From: Ipomoea triloba | Lineage: Eukaryota > Streptophyta > Magnoliopsida > Solanales > Convolvulaceae | Reading direction: 5' to 3' | Assembly: GCF_003576645.1 (NCBI RefSeq) | Contig: NC_044918.1 | Span: 19,814,020 to 19,878,019 of the forward strand | Length of the DNA stretch: 64,000 nt | In this document: piece after piece, positions 13,204 to 25,289 of the stretch | Layout: each line of letters starts with the position of its first letter | Numbering within the stretch: position 1 is the stretch's first letter | The notes under the pieces: model-generated | The model's input: only the letters and a program-made list of their open reading frames with translations | Databases searched by the model: none | What the model was told of the DNA's origin: nothing | Position numbers and translations under genes: made by a program

Positions 13204-14388
13204 ATGGAAGAAGGAGAAAGAGAAGAAGAAGAAGAATCCACCATGAAAGAAGAATCCCAACAAATCTTAAGAGTGTTGGAAGCTCTAAAACAAGCATCTC
13301 AGGAGCTTCAGGCGAACCCCATTGGGAACTCGGTCGACTCGGACTCACCATCTCCGGCCATCGAAGCTTTGCTGCAGCTCGGCGAAACCGAGTCGGACTC
13401 AATCCTCGCATCCGACCCGCGCCTCTCCGCGCTGTCTCGCCACCTCTCCGACCTCAAGTCGCTCGTGAACTCCCTTCACGAATCGAAGCGCGGCCGGTTC
13501 ACGTCGTTCCTGACTCGCCGGGTCAGGTCAAACGCGATCTCCCGGGTCGCCGGTTCGATCGAGGCGGAAATCAAGGCGTGGATCGACCGCGAAGCCGTAC
13601 GCGGCCTCACGTGCCATCTCCGCCGCCTCCGCGCCCTGGAAACGCCGCTCTCTTCGCGCGAGGCGGCGGCGGTGGAGGAAAAATTAACCAATTTCCACGA
13701 CAAACTGGCGCAAGGGTTTGACCTCAACTTCCAGGACTTGCTCCTGAGGTCACGAATCTTCCCGGAGCTGGAGTTCGTCGTGTGCAGCGAAAACCTCCCG
13801 AAAGGTGTTCGAGAAAATGCCGCTTACGCGTTGAAGCAATTAGTCCTGTTCAACAAGGACGTATTCGTCGGCCAAGTCCTCACAGGGCAGAGCATCAAAG
13901 CCCTAGTTTCGATGCGCACAATGTGTTCGCTAGAAGTAATATCGCGGCTAATCCGCGCCATCAAAAGCCCTCTGGTCGACATCCTCGAGTCCGTCGGCGG
14001 GATCCCCAGCATAATCACCTCCTTAAACTCCGACGACCTGGGAATCAAGATCAATGCAATGGAGTGCGTGCTCGAAATCGGGTACTTCGGGCGCAAGGAG
14101 GCGGTGGAGGCGATGCTGAACGCGGGATTGATCAAAATGCTGGTGGAATTGCAGAGATCGGAACTGGGAGGCGACTGGAAGAAGAGCGAAAGCGGGTTCT
14201 TGGAAAAGCATCCATTTGCGAGCTGTGTAACGAGATTTTCAGTGCAGATGGAGGTGGGTGAAGGGCTGAGACCGAGTGAGAAGAGGGCTTTGAAGCAGGA
14301 GATATTGAAGAGAGTAAGAGAAGCCTCTGATTCTGATGCTGAAGCCGCCACCATTATCGCCGAGGTCTTGTGGGGTTCTTCTCCCTGA
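13204..14388 (+). CDS. Intronless armadillo-like repeat protein
   Basis: One uninterrupted 394-residue frame, GC-richer than its surroundings. The start at 13204 sits in a good context (TTCCATGGA); a second ATG (ACCATGA) lies 13 codons on. The N-terminus is acidic (EEGEREEEEE), followed by helical segments. Residues about 200-320 look like armadillo repeats: ENAAYALKQLVLF, VGGIPSIITSLNSDD, IKINAMECVLEIG, AMLNAGLIKMLVELQ. The C-terminus is a helical tail. No U-box, F-box or BTB domain is present, which separates it from the PUB-ARM E3 ligases it otherwise resembles. It is probably a protein-interaction scaffold of a plant-specific ARM family; the partner is unknown. Confidence 0.85.
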   Translation: MEEGEREEEEESTMKEESQQILRVLEALKQASQELQANPIGNSVDSDSPSPAIEALLQLGETESDSILASDPRLSALSRHLSDLKSLVNSLHESKRGRFTSFLTRRVRSNAISRVAGSIEAEIKAWIDREAVRGLTCHLRRLRALETPLSSREAAAVEEKLTNFHDKLAQGFDLNFQDLLLRSRIFPELEFVVCSENLPKGVRENAAYALKQLVLFNKDVFVGQVLTGQSIKALVSMRTMCSLEVISRLIRAIKSPLVDILESVGGIPSIITSLNSDDLGIKINAMECVLEIGYFGRKEAVEAMLNAGLIKMLVELQRSELGGDWKKSESGFLEKHPFASCVTRFSVQMEVGEGLRPSEKRALKQEILKRVREASDSDAEAATIIAEVLWGSSP

Positions 14389-14794
14389 ATATGGGAATTC
14401 AATTTCCATTTAATCTACACAAAATTATTATTATCCAAATTCTCTATTTAAAAAAATAATAAACTTGTAGAATTGGAATCTTTGGGGGTTTGTTTGCTTT
14501 TGGGTTTTGGAGTTTTGTTGAGTTGTTGTAACTATGGAGGTATATTAGATTGCGCTGTACAGAGATCTCTAAATAAAACATTATTACATTCAAATTTCTA
14601 AAATATGCTTCGTTTCATATGATACCTTGTTGGGCAATCCGTGTATTGTATTAGCTCGGTTAACAAATAGCGGATTATATTACTGGATTTGACCAGCGAA
14701 TTATAACAACGATTTGTAAAAAGATGTTTGATAAAATTAGTTGTTTAAGTTAGCGGTTAACATATAAAATGATGGGTATACACATATTTCACAA

Positions 14795-15440
14795 AAAATT
14801 TAAAGTAAAATCTTTCTATTTCATTCCCGGCTCAAACTTTTGTAATTAATTAATTAAATATTTTATTGGTCAAATAAATAATAAAACTTATTTGGTAAGA
14901 ACATGTAAAATGGAAATTAACTAATACGAGTATCTATTAATTGGTAATATTGTTTTTTATATTCACGTATTAACGTAATAACATAATACCGTGTAAAAAA
15001 GACTTATTAATTTATTACTATATATAAAAGTGAAATATCTTATTTCATTTTCCCCGACCAAACTTTTGTAGTAAATTAATTAAATATTTTATTGGTCAAA
15101 TAATTTATAAAACTTATTTGATAAGAAAATATAAAATAGAAATTAACTAATATCTATTAATTGGTAATATTATTTTTTATATTCACGTATTAACGTAAAA
15201 ACATAATACTGTGTAGAAAAGACTTATTAATATATACTATATATAAAAGTAAAACCCTCCTATTTCATTTTTCCCGCCCAAACTTTTGTAGTCAATTAAT
15301 TAAATATTTTATTGGTCAAATAATTAATAAAGCTTATTTGGTAAGAAAATGTAAAATGGAAATTAACTAATATCTATTAATGAGTAATATTTTGTTTATA
15401 TTCACGTATTAACGTAATTGCTTAATACCGTGTAGAAAAT
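14795..15440. repeat. Three tandem copies of an approximately 215-bp AT-rich unit
   Basis: Units begin near 14805, 15015 and 15235. Each carries CAAACTTTTGTA, ATTAAATATTTTATTGGTCA, AACTTATTTG and TATTCACGTATTAACGTAA in that order. Units 2 and 3 start just after ACTATATATAAAAGT, a string often found at the 5' end of plant Helitrons. Confidence 0.8.
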
Positions 15441-15488
15441 ACATATTAATTATGTAATTATCTAATAACATAATAACATAATTGGTAA

Positions 15489-15945
15489 CACTACAAAAAA
15501 AACGCGGAAATAACGACGGATTTTGCGACGGATTCATTCCGTTGCTAATTTAACGACGTAATAGCGACGGATTTATTTATTTTCAAAAAATTGGAAGTTA
15601 GCGACGGATTAGCGACGGTACGTTGCGACAGAATATATTTGTCGCCAAATCTGTTGCTAATTTTAGCGGCAAATTGCCGCGCATAAATTTGAGACGGCTT
15701 AGCGACGGATTTTTGGCGAGCTGATTAAATAATATTTTTTTCTACGGATTAGCGACGGCACACTATCTGTCGCTATCGTTCAAAGCATATAATTATTTTT
15801 TTTGACAATATAGCGACGAAATAGTGACTGATATTAATATCTATAGCTATCTAGCGACGGAAACGTATCCGTCGCTAGCGATGGATATTTGATATACAAT
15901 ATATAAAAACTGATAGCGACGGATTCAAATATTCGTCGTTAAAAG
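15489..15945 (+). mobile_element. CACTA-type transposon end with subterminal repeats
   Basis: Starts CACTACAAAAAAAACGCGG, a typical CACTA (En/Spm) terminus, and is followed by many copies of AGCGACGGAT and its inverse in both orientations, like CACTA subterminal transposase-binding repeats. I did not find the matching TTTTGTAGTG end, so only one end seems preserved. No transposase frame. Confidence 0.6.
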
Positions 15946-17154
15946 ACCACTCCCGAATTATTTTAGAGTAGATATACATGGTACACATTTTGTTTACATT
16001 TTTTTTATTTCCGTATCTATGGTAGAAAATATGAATGGAAATCAAGAGTATTTGGATGCTTATTATATTTTCAGTCATTATTTAATACATAGATATTACA
16101 ATTATTTCAGCAAATATGATTACCTAATACTCCGTAATTATTATGGTAATTAAGAAACTAATTAAATAGATATTAGTATAATTGAATAATTATTATTATG
16201 TTAATTAAGCTAATAATTACACAGATTATTATACAATTAAAGATGAGTTGTTGGATTTTTTATAATAAATACAACTAATTCATTCAGATATGGAAAAGGA
16301 AGAAAAAACTAAATGCGATATGGTGAAAATAAATATACTTAAGGTATAAAAGAACAATTACACATATATTTGTGTAATTGACTAATAATTATTATGGTAA
16401 TTAAGCTAAACATTGGTCGTTGAATTTATTTTTATAATAATTAAAATTTAATTCTTTCTCATTTTTTCCATATGTATTTTAGTAATAATATAATTACATA
16501 AGTCATATTACATATCGATTTTTTTAAGATAATTATAGACAAACAAGTTATATATTATTCAATTAATTGAGTGATACTTTTGCATTAATCTTATAATCAA
16601 ATAAATGGACACATTCAATATTAGATTTTATTTTATAATTTCATATTTAATTTTATTATCTAAATATATAATAAAAAGAATTTATTTGTGCATCGCATGG
16701 GTAATTGGACAATTATTTGCTATAATTCAATCAAGGAAAAATCAGAAAGCATAATAGATTCAACCAATTTCATCAATTGCACTATATAATTTTTGATGTT
16801 ATAATTTATATAATTGTATATCGATCTAAATATTCTTAAAATATTATAACAAATCCATTTTGTGCAACGCACAGGTAAAAATACTAGTGATAAATTAAAG
16901 AAAAAAAAAACTATATCCTATCGGATCATATCGTGGTGAAGTTAAATAAAAAACGCAGATAATACCTTTTTTCCCGAGGATGACATGGGTGTCACTCAAG
17001 ACATGTTCAACAACAAAGCTGTCTACGAACACGATAAAACCAAAACCTCTGCCCAAACCACTGATTCTGTCTCTAATGATGTCGTAGCTTTTGAGCTCTC
17101 CATACTTACTTTTTTGAAAACCATAGATAATTGCATTAATTCAAATCCGAAAGA

Positions 17155-17590
17155 AGGGCGTTACAAATGATAGGAGGAGGACTCGTGAACCACTCCGAGC
17201 AACCAGCAATAGAAACAGACTGTCTAGCTAACAGATGGGCAGCCTGATTCGCGGATCGCTTCACAAAGACTAAACAACACTAAGCAAACATACTCATTAA
17301 GTTTTTAATATAAGCTAAAATGATATGAAAGGAAGACTCCCCTTCATTTCAATAGAAGCTCTGGACCACTTGTTGGGAATCAGACTCAACAATAACAGAA
17401 CCTTGAGTGTGTGAACTGAGCCAGGATAGTGAATCACAGATTGCTAATGCGTCTGCCTCTCTATAACTGAAAGTGTGTCTCCTGCTAGCTCCTCTAGCTG
17501 CCACGAACATCCCCTTATCATGTCTCAGTACGCATCCAACTCCCATGCAGCTACCAGACAAGTTGATGGTCGCGTCTAGGGGTGTTAGCG
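17155..17590 (-). pseudogene. RNase H-like (RVT_3) remnant of a non-LTR retrotransposon
   Basis: The minus strand encodes about 70 residues including VGCVLRHDKGMFVAARGASR, YREADALAICDSLSWL and VIVESDSQQVVQSF, the middle of a plant LINE-type RNase H domain with its acidic positions. After a frame change the text continues with FVKRSANQAAHLLARQSV, the usual C-terminal end of that domain. It lacks the reverse transcriptase and is broken, so it is a fossil. Confidence 0.7.
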
Positions 17591-17990
17591 AACAGAGCTT
17601 TCGACAAACTACTCGTGTTCGTGTTCGGTAAGCATTTGTTTATGTTCGTTTATTAAGCTAAATGAGCATTAACAAATAAAATTTAGAGCTCGGTTAATAA
17701 ATGAACAAAGTCTGAACAGTGGTAAGCTCGTTTGCTAAGAAATCATGAACAAGATCGTTTGTGTTTCTTTAGTAATGTTAGCGAACAAGCTCGTTTATGT
17801 TCGTTTAGTAATGTTCGCGAACAAGATCTTTAAGTGTTCGTTTAATAATGTCCGCGAACATGTTCACAAACATATATAGTTGTGTTGTTTGTTTGGTTAT
17901 TGTTCGTGAACGTAAACTATGTCTTGTTCATGAACTTCGTTCATGAACATGTGCAGGTGTTTGGTAATGAAGTATTCATGAATCTCTTCA
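17590..17990. repeat. TGTTCG-rich imperfect repeat array
   Basis: Dense, irregular copies of TGTTCGTTTA, TGTTCGCGAACA and their inverses, many self-complementary. This looks like the subterminal part of an unidentified DNA element; no end or target duplication could be placed. Confidence 0.6.
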
Positions 17991-17993
17991 TGA

Positions 17994-18286
17994 GTGTACA
18001 CGAACACGCAAATTATGTCTTCCCGAATTAGTAAACTTGAAATGCTAATTCAAGATGAAATGAAACTAAATCAAGCTTTGTGTGAGGCCGAAAAAGTCAG
18101 ACCTCCTATTTCTGATCTTCCATTATCAGAGCTACCAGCCATGAAACAACGCATGATCTCAAGTTTTGCAAGCAATGCAAGTTCATGCCCGGAACTGCTG
18201 CTTATTTTGATAGAGGTAGTGTCTTAGGCTCTTCACATTTTTTAGTCAAATGTTTGTCCTGGTGGTGCTGGTGCCCAAGGGACCTA
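17994..18286 (+). other. Unassigned short reading frame, doubtful
   Basis: A frame of 77 codons (17994-18227) contains a helix-like segment (ISKLEMLIQDEMKLNQALCE) and a proline-rich stretch. I do not recognise it and no neighbouring exon supports it. Confidence 0.15.
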
Positions 18287-18303
18287 ATTTGAAGAATTAA
18301 GAT

Positions 18304-18431
18304 TTTTTTTTTAATACTACTAACTCTATTAGAATGCACTATCTTTGAAGCACAAGAGTCAGAAGACTCAAACCCACCACCTCCCATATAAAGGGAAGGG
18401 TTTGATACCACTGGACCACAAGGTTCTTGGT
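18304..18431 (-). mobile_element. Full-length tRNA-derived SINE with 17-bp target duplication
   Basis: ATTTGAAGAATTAAGAT flanks it exactly at 18287-18303 and 18432-18448. On the minus strand it has an A-box-like head (TGGTCCAGTGGTATCAAA), a B-box-like GTGGGTTTGAGTCTTC, and ends AGTTAGTAGTATT plus poly-A (poly-T at 18304-18312 on +). The perfect duplication suggests a fairly recent insertion. Confidence 0.85.
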
Positions 18432-18804
18432 ATTTGAAGAATTAAGATATTTATGATATTTGGCATATCTATATGTTTTTTTCATATCATTTTCGTATTT
18501 TATTATGTTTTGAAAAATTTATATACAAATGATTGATTAAGAGATAATATGAATGCACATGTGCATGCTTGTTATCTTTTAATATACTTCATGTTAGAGT
18601 TTTGATATTTTAATAAATTATTTATGGCAATAACATATTGACATTTATTTTATTTTTTTGTTTTTGTCAAGCTTAATTTACTCTATATTACAAAGAAAAA
18701 AAAAAGAGAAAAAAAAAAACCTTTTGCAACAAGTTATCCAACAACATAAAGAGGGGAGAAATGCTAGCAAAAATAAAATTGTAAGAAACAAAAGTAATAA
18801 TGAC

Positions 18805-19132
18805 ACCGTATATAGATTTCTATTCAAATGTGGCCGTGCCTTCCCGTGCGGTCGTGCGGTTTACACCACTCAATGTTACGAAATGCACCACTACTCAATG
18901 TTACGAAATGCACCACAATGAAAATGCATAAAAACACCTCATAGCTCTCATGTTTCTAATTGTGCATTTCTGAACACTGTGTGGTGTATTTTTTCATACC
19001 TAGTGGTGTGTTTTTGGTGATGTGTACCTAATAATGCTTATTTGTGTGGTGCATTTCTTAATATTGAGTGGTGCATTTCTTAACATTGAGTGGTGTAAAC
19101 CGCACGGGAAGGCGCGGCCACACCTGAACATG

Positions 19133-19136
<4 letters not shown>
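18805..19136. mobile_element. Foldback/MITE element with GC-rich ends
   Basis: Left arm ATGTGGCCGTGCCTTCCCGT through TTTACACCACTCAATGTTA is the inverse of the right arm ending CCGCACGGGAAGGCGCGGCC. The left arm carries a small extra repeat of CGTGCGGT. GCACCAC motifs repeat inside. A TA/TTTA microsatellite follows at about 19137-19190. Confidence 0.75.
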
Positions 19137-19171
<35 letters not shown>

Positions 19172-19611
19172 TTATTTATTTATTTATGCTCATGTTTTTG
19201 TATTTACAAAATAACTCAAGTATAAATACTAATGATGTTTGTTTGTAAATTTGAATTGTAGTTTGCATTAGACATTTGAAAAAGTGAAAATAAATAAATA
19301 ATTATTAGAGAAGTAAAGAGTTTGAATCCTCAAACAGACCCAAAATTTGAGCAAAAACCACACTGAACCGAAATCAGACCAAACTAATATTTTAAACAAA
19401 ATGATTTCCTTTTATCAAAACATAAAAACCAAACTGAAACTCAAAATACTCACCCTTAATATAGTAATGTTGAATATTAAAATTAATGACATTTCTTTTT
19501 TATTTATAATAATCGACATTCTTATTATTTATTTTATTGTTGTAAATAAATATATGTGGACATTACTAAAGGTAGTATACTACGATAATACATCTTTATC
19601 CTTTATAGTAG

Positions 19612-20052
19612 GCAAAAACTTGTGTGAGCCCGTTTCACCGTGAGACGGGTCGGGTCAAAATGCAAATATAATACTTATACGCACAAATGTCACACTTATA
19701 TGCTCAAATAGAATACTAATCAGGAATAAATTTTTTGTTATAAGGGTAAATGTAATACTTTTAAAGAAAAGTACAATACTTTTACATTTCGATTTAAAAG
19801 TATTACATTTTTCCTCAAAAGTGTTATATTTTCCCTTATAAGGGGCACTTGTCAACATTACTTATTATGAAAAATGTATTACTTTTTCTCTTATAAGTAA
19901 CAAAAATTGTATTCCTAATTAGTATTACATTTGAGCATATAAGTGTATGACATTTGCACATATAAGTATAGCATTTGCATGTTGTTTCGACGCGACCCGA
20001 TCCGTCTCATGAATAAAGATTCGTGAGACGATCTCACACAAGTGTGACCCTT
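19612..20052. mobile_element. Inverted-repeat MITE (GTGAGAC...GGGTC family), longest copy
   Basis: Ends CTTGTGTGAGCCCGTTTCAC and GACGATCTCACACAAG are inverted copies. Inside, GACGGGTCGGGTC mirrors GACCCGATCCGTC, and AT-rich segments (ATTACATTTTTCCTCAAAAG and related) are also mirrored. It would fold into a long hairpin. Confidence 0.75.
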
Positions 20053-20059
20053 TATAGTA

Positions 20060-21357
20060 TTGTAATTATACTAGAACAAGAACTTTGTATATCTTGTATA
20101 TATTGAAATTAAAGGATGATTAATAAATATTGATGATTCTCTCTATATTTCTAGTCTTCTCTCTACTTTATTGCTTCTTTATGTCTATTATATTTTCCAC
20201 AATACAACTGTTCACGCGAGATATATCCAATTTCACAACACGGTATCAGCACGAATGCTCTACGACGATTTTTTTTTTTTTTCATAAACTCAAATCTTCA
20301 TATAAAATTTGCTTAAGTATCAATATGTACAAATTTTACTATCGTTTGAGGCCAAAGAAATTTACATTACATAACCGGTTCATTAAAATGATTAAATATA
20401 TGATAAGGAACAGTGAAATATGTGAATGTATAATTTTGTTTGTGCAAATTGGATGTAATGATCCCAAGTCCTATTTGAAATTAGAGTTTCCAAGGAGTAC
20501 TGCATACACATAGTTCAACTCCTACTTTTCATTCTTAGAAATAAAAGGCTGCTATGGCAGGCGCACCATAAAATACTAAAGAGCTTATACAAGTATGCTT
20601 AATCTCCACTGAAAATGCAGTGCAGATATGTTGATGTGATTAGACAAGAACATAAATTTACAATCTCTATGGGAAATGCAGTATAAATTAGTAGATCCCA
20701 CATAAAGATAAGCAATCCCATCATGTGGCACAATGGTTAATTTTCATTCACCAAAGAGATCAGCACACAAATCTGAAATTGGAGTGCCATTAAAAACAAA
20801 TTTTGGGTTAGGTGGCTCATCAAATTCAACACCACAAGTCTCAGCAAGCACACTGAATCATGATTTCATGATGAGGAGAAAACCAACAATGCAACTAAAA
20901 AGTAATCTTTAGTCAGCCGTGTATGAATGAATGCATGACGAGGAACTAGAAGGGTTTCTTTCAGGTGTTACCCTTTTCCTTTTTGTATTTCCCCCCTCTT
21001 TTTAAATGTTGGGGGTGGGGACAAATGAATTAAAAAGGAATCAAATCAAGTTCCCTGCATTGTTTCTATGCAAGGAATCAGTATTTCTTCAGCTCTTCTC
21101 ATCAAAATTTCCCAGAGGGTTAGGGAGGTTGACCTTGAAAGTTCAGGTTTGCATTGGACTCCAGCCGAGAATAAGCCATCACCATCCGATACTGCCAAGA
21201 ATCAGAGAGAAAAGCTTTAGTCTTTCACCATATGTGGTCGTGCCCAAAGCTAACGATTCAACAGGACTCGGCTTTGATAAGCATTCCTCTGTGATTTCAG
21301 TTTTATCCAGTGCAGGGGTGCAGTATCGCAAAATTCTCTGCTCCTGAATGTCTTGTG
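20060..21357. other. Intergenic and probable 3' UTR of UBP22
   Basis: AT-rich DNA with no recognisable gene; a 113-codon frame at 21006-21347 on + runs antisense to the probable UBP22 3' UTR and shows no domain. The final few hundred bases before 21358 are the likely UBP22 trailer. Confidence 0.4.
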
Positions 21358-24300
21358 CTAGACCTCTTGTTTTTCACTTGCCTTGTAGTAAAGCATTTTC
21401 TGCACATAGAACATCATATATCCCTGTGCAGCTCTCACTATACTTTCACTTACCTGCGTAATCCATGCATCATCACATTTGTACCATTGATTACTTAACC
21501 TCAAATAAGTCACATAATGGCCAGCATCAAGTTTACCATTATGTGTGATGACAGCAAACAATTCAAACTCTGATGACAATTCACTGGAGGCATCTTCTTC
21601 ATCCCCGTCAAAGGAGAAAAGTCTGTTTCCAAACCGGTTCCTTAATATAGAGGAAGAGAGATAAGGTGCCATGTCCAAGGAAAAAGGAAACTGCAGATAG
21701 CGGTCAATCTTTCTGGACATTTTCCGAATATGGGAGTGCTCAAATCTTTTGATATGGAAACAGGATACCAAGGGCAGTTTTCTTATGGACATCTGTTTAA
21801 GAGACTCCTGACTAACTTGACACTGTTGGCAAAAAAATTTTTGGTCAGACCCTAATTTCTCAGGTCTTGTAAAACGGTCTAAACATCCCACCAATGTAGA
21901 AATTCCACTATTGCTAGAATTCACTAAGTCTGCTTGTCTATAGTTTGAGTGATGAGATTTTGTGGACGTCATCTTCCCAGAAGTCCCTTGGTTTGGTTCC
22001 AAATCTAATGAGATGTCAACACAGGGATCATATGTTGTAGAAGTGAAGCCACAAGCTGTACACATGACATCAGACCGTAAGATTCCAGAGAACACTTTGT
22101 GAGCAATACAACAGTTTCCACTGCCTGCATAAGAGAATAACTCCAATTATATTTGAAATAACAATAAAAAATGTTAATGTTTGCAGCATATTGTGTATTG
22201 AAAATTTTTTTTAAATTGAAAACTGGAGTTTATAATCATGTGTTAATGATTCATAGCAAATATGAATAACAAATTTAAACCAAACAAGAAACTCTTGGGC
22301 AAAAATATTGCTCCTAAGACACATAATAAGAAGAAAAATTATTTTAAGCTCATTCAGTATGTAACAAGGCAATACCAAACATGGATGTATTATTTTTGTT
22401 ATTTACTCAATTAGACAATAGAAAAATAAGGGTAACCTCATCTCAACTGTATATACTACCCTACTGGCAAGAGAGAATTGAAGTGACACATTTACCTACA
22501 ATGAAGAGTTTGCAGCTCAAAATGATAACCTATTAACATAAGGTAGAGCTACAAAGAGATTCCCAAAAAGATTTAACAATTCTCCTGAAGAACCTGAAGG
22601 TAACCAAAGTCTTTAATTTTCCAAAAATGCTATGCCATAAAGGAATTACAAAAGGATATAGCCAGCAATCAACCTAGCAGAGGCTGGAAACTTCAAACTC
22701 TCTTCAATCTTTGAGATCAGCTGTCTCGAAGTGAAGACCCTAAAAATGGTAGAACTCGAAATAAGCAGAGGTGATGTCGCACGAGAAAGATCCTAGGCCC
22801 AATTACTAACCAATTAGACAAAAAAAATTGAGACTTACTGAAGAAGATGGAAGCTTGCAGTTTGAGAAATAGTCCTAAATCTGTTATCTGTGAACACTTG
22901 CGAATTCATCAATGCCTAGGTCAAAGGAGGGACCTAAACTCACAGCCTGCAGTTAAATGCACTAATCAATTGACAACAAGATTTCCAGTTGCCATGATTC
23001 AGTGAGATGCTAGTATACAATGACAAACAAACAGATCCTGAACTATGCAGGACATGTCGGTCAGGGCTCCCAGCCCTTCCACTACAACCAGACATAAAGC
23101 ATATGGAGTATTTTAATTCTTGCTTAACAAGACAAATCAATAATTATCTAAGAATCTTAAGCGTCTAATTCTATCATCATCCTATTCCAAGTTTGGGGTT
23201 AAGACTACGTCACTATGGGCTACCAGCATAGTAAAATTTATTTTTGTGAATTGTGATTCTATATTCCCATTAGTAATAGTTGCATAACAGCAATGATAAG
23301 TGATTTCAATTGCCATGTTTGTTTTGCAACTTTCTTCCAAAGTCGTTGGATAATCAACACAACACATTAAAGAACCATATTTCACTTCAATGCCATAACA
23401 AATATTCTTACAAAACAGATCATTCATGTGACACATATAAACACAGATACACGACATTAGCTAATTTTATTTTCTCAAGAAAAAAGAACTTAATACTATG
23501 AGTCCTAAATTCAAGAGTTTAGCACCTGGATGATTAACTAACAAAGCATCTGCTTTTCCAGCAAAAATGAAAGATGGAAAATTTGATGATTAAATCCCAT
23601 GATCTCCATAGAATAAATCTACACAGAATTGAGAAACCTCTTTACAGAAAGATTAGATCTTTTTAGGCCTACTAACAGACCTACTGGACTAGGGCACTAA
23701 AAGCACTTCAAAGTTAAAACTATACATGGAAAAGAAATTAGGTGTAAGAACTACATTATGGTTTCAACAATGACCAAACTACCTGAATTCTGAGGCTTGC
23801 ACTTATCATTCTGCAACCTCTCATGAAGTGCATCAAGCATGGAAATGAAAAATTCATGGGCATCCTGCTGTTCATAACTTGCAAGGTTATTTGCATGCTG
23901 CCACCAACTGTAATAAAAATAAAAATAAAACTTAAAGCCACCAAAATCACAAATTGCGTGAAGCTAATCAAAACCTTGCAAAGACCAATTCCTTAAAATT
24001 TCAAATTTAAAATACAGAGAGAGAGAGACAACTTCTTTGTCACTTCAGAGACCAAAAAAAATCACATGCAAACTAAGCAATATCTTAGGGAGGACAGTCC
24101 AAAAAACATTTAAAACTAAATATTTTCACTGTGACACAGTAAAGATGTGATAGTTACATCACAACTGAAAAGCTAGTATTGCCCTAACTCGATTTAAGTT
24201 ATGATCAGAATGGATACCCCATTATACACCTTTCAACAAAAGCTACAAAAATTGCAGATCACTGGATCTATTGTTCATAGCCACTTCAAAAACTCCACAA

Positions 24301-25289
24301 TGAACACAAAAGACAACCCAAATCAATGCAGACCTGTACAAGAACTTTGCAGGGCTATATGGAGCTTGCTCCCCAGAAAAAACAGCAGAGAACATCGCAT
24401 CCAAATCACAAGCCAAACACAGTTTCACATTTTTATTACTATCTTCTTTAGATCTTGTGGTGATACTCCTATTTTTCTGCTGGCAAAAATATCTGTTATG
24501 CTTATCACTCAGAAAATAGTTCCTCAGTGGCGGTGTGTGCAGCAATGCTTGCAATACAGAGTTCATAAAGCACGTATTGCCTAGATTGTTCAGGCCTCTC
24601 AATCCCCAGGGACGGTCTGCTGACTCGGATTCGTTTCCGTTTCCGGTTAGAGTCGATAACGGCATCGAGTTTTCTACAATCAGGACTTGCTCTTTCAGAT
24701 CGGGCGACCAGGGTTTGTAATCCACGCGCCGCCGCTTTCTTAAGCTCTCCTGTGGCGGCGGCGGCTGCTGGTGGATGGATCCGATCATCGCGGCCTCCGT
24801 TTGCGCTAGGACCACAGCCGCGTCGAAATCCAAATCATAAACCTGGTCCAGGCACGAGCAGCAGAACAGCTCAGCGCGATCGACGTCAACGGAGACGTGG
24901 TGCGACGACTCCGCCGCGTGCGGCGGCGCGTGGAGATGGCAGAACACCGCGGCGCAAGTGACGCAAGCGTACAGCCGTGGCCCAGCCAGCCCGCACGCTC
25001 CGCATCTGACGACCTCATTCGTCGGCTCGCGGCGGATAGACGCCCTCCCTAGAGGCCTAACCCTCAGACACGCCCGTAGATTCTGGAACGGATTGGGCAC
25101 AAATTTCGATCGGAGCATAGGCAAATGCGGACAGTTAGCATTGCTAGGGCTGCAAACCGCCAACGACTTGATTCCCGTCTGATTGCCGAACCGATGGGCA
25201 TCTGGGTCCGGATTCCCGGATTGGGTCCGATCCAGAATGGATCGTGGGATTTGATAGCTATGATTTCCCGAGCTAGCTGATGATGACAT
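21358..25289 (-). CDS. UBP22: Ubiquitin carboxyl-terminal hydrolase 22 (3 exons)
   Basis: Cysteine protease that removes ubiquitin; the plant and yeast (Ubp8) orthologues form the SAGA-type deubiquitinase module that acts on histone H2B in the nucleus. Exons on the minus strand: 25289-24334, 23907-23783, 22124-21358, joining in frame to 615 aa. ATG at 25289 is the first in this frame. A UBP-type zinc finger (about residues 50-150) shows paired Cys/His such as [23 protein letters not shown] and FCCSC. A basic KRRRVDYKP segment follows. The USP Cys box [13 protein letters not shown] puts the nucleophile at about Cys240; QQDAHEFF and [10 protein letters not shown] are standard boxes; the His box [11 protein letters not shown] (His about 563) and CDDAW (Asp about 578) complete the triad. 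The N-terminus is longer than the roughly 557 aa of Arabidopsis UBP22. All catalytic parts are intact. Confidence 0.95.

Larger units (their letters stand above)
14795..16885 (+). mobile_element. Helitron-like region
   Basis: The 3' side ends with a short hairpin (TGTGC-AAC-GCACA, about 16853-16867), about 10 bases of A/T, then CTAG followed by T, which fits the Helitron rule of a hairpin before CTRR with insertion next to T. An earlier hairpin-like copy (TTGTGCATCGCATGGGTAA) lies near 16685. The 5' end is not sharp, no Rep/helicase frame is present, and a CACTA-like piece interrupts it, so this is a non-autonomous, decayed call. Confidence 0.4.

Noticed and set aside
13476..14402. Long frames overlapping the ARM gene (for example 13824-14402 minus and 13782-14261 plus)
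   Set aside because: They are shadows of a GC-rich coding region with no domain; the 394-residue frame has armadillo signatures.
21006..21347. 113-codon plus-strand frame near the UBP22 3' end
   Set aside because: No family features; more likely antisense to the UBP22 3' UTR.
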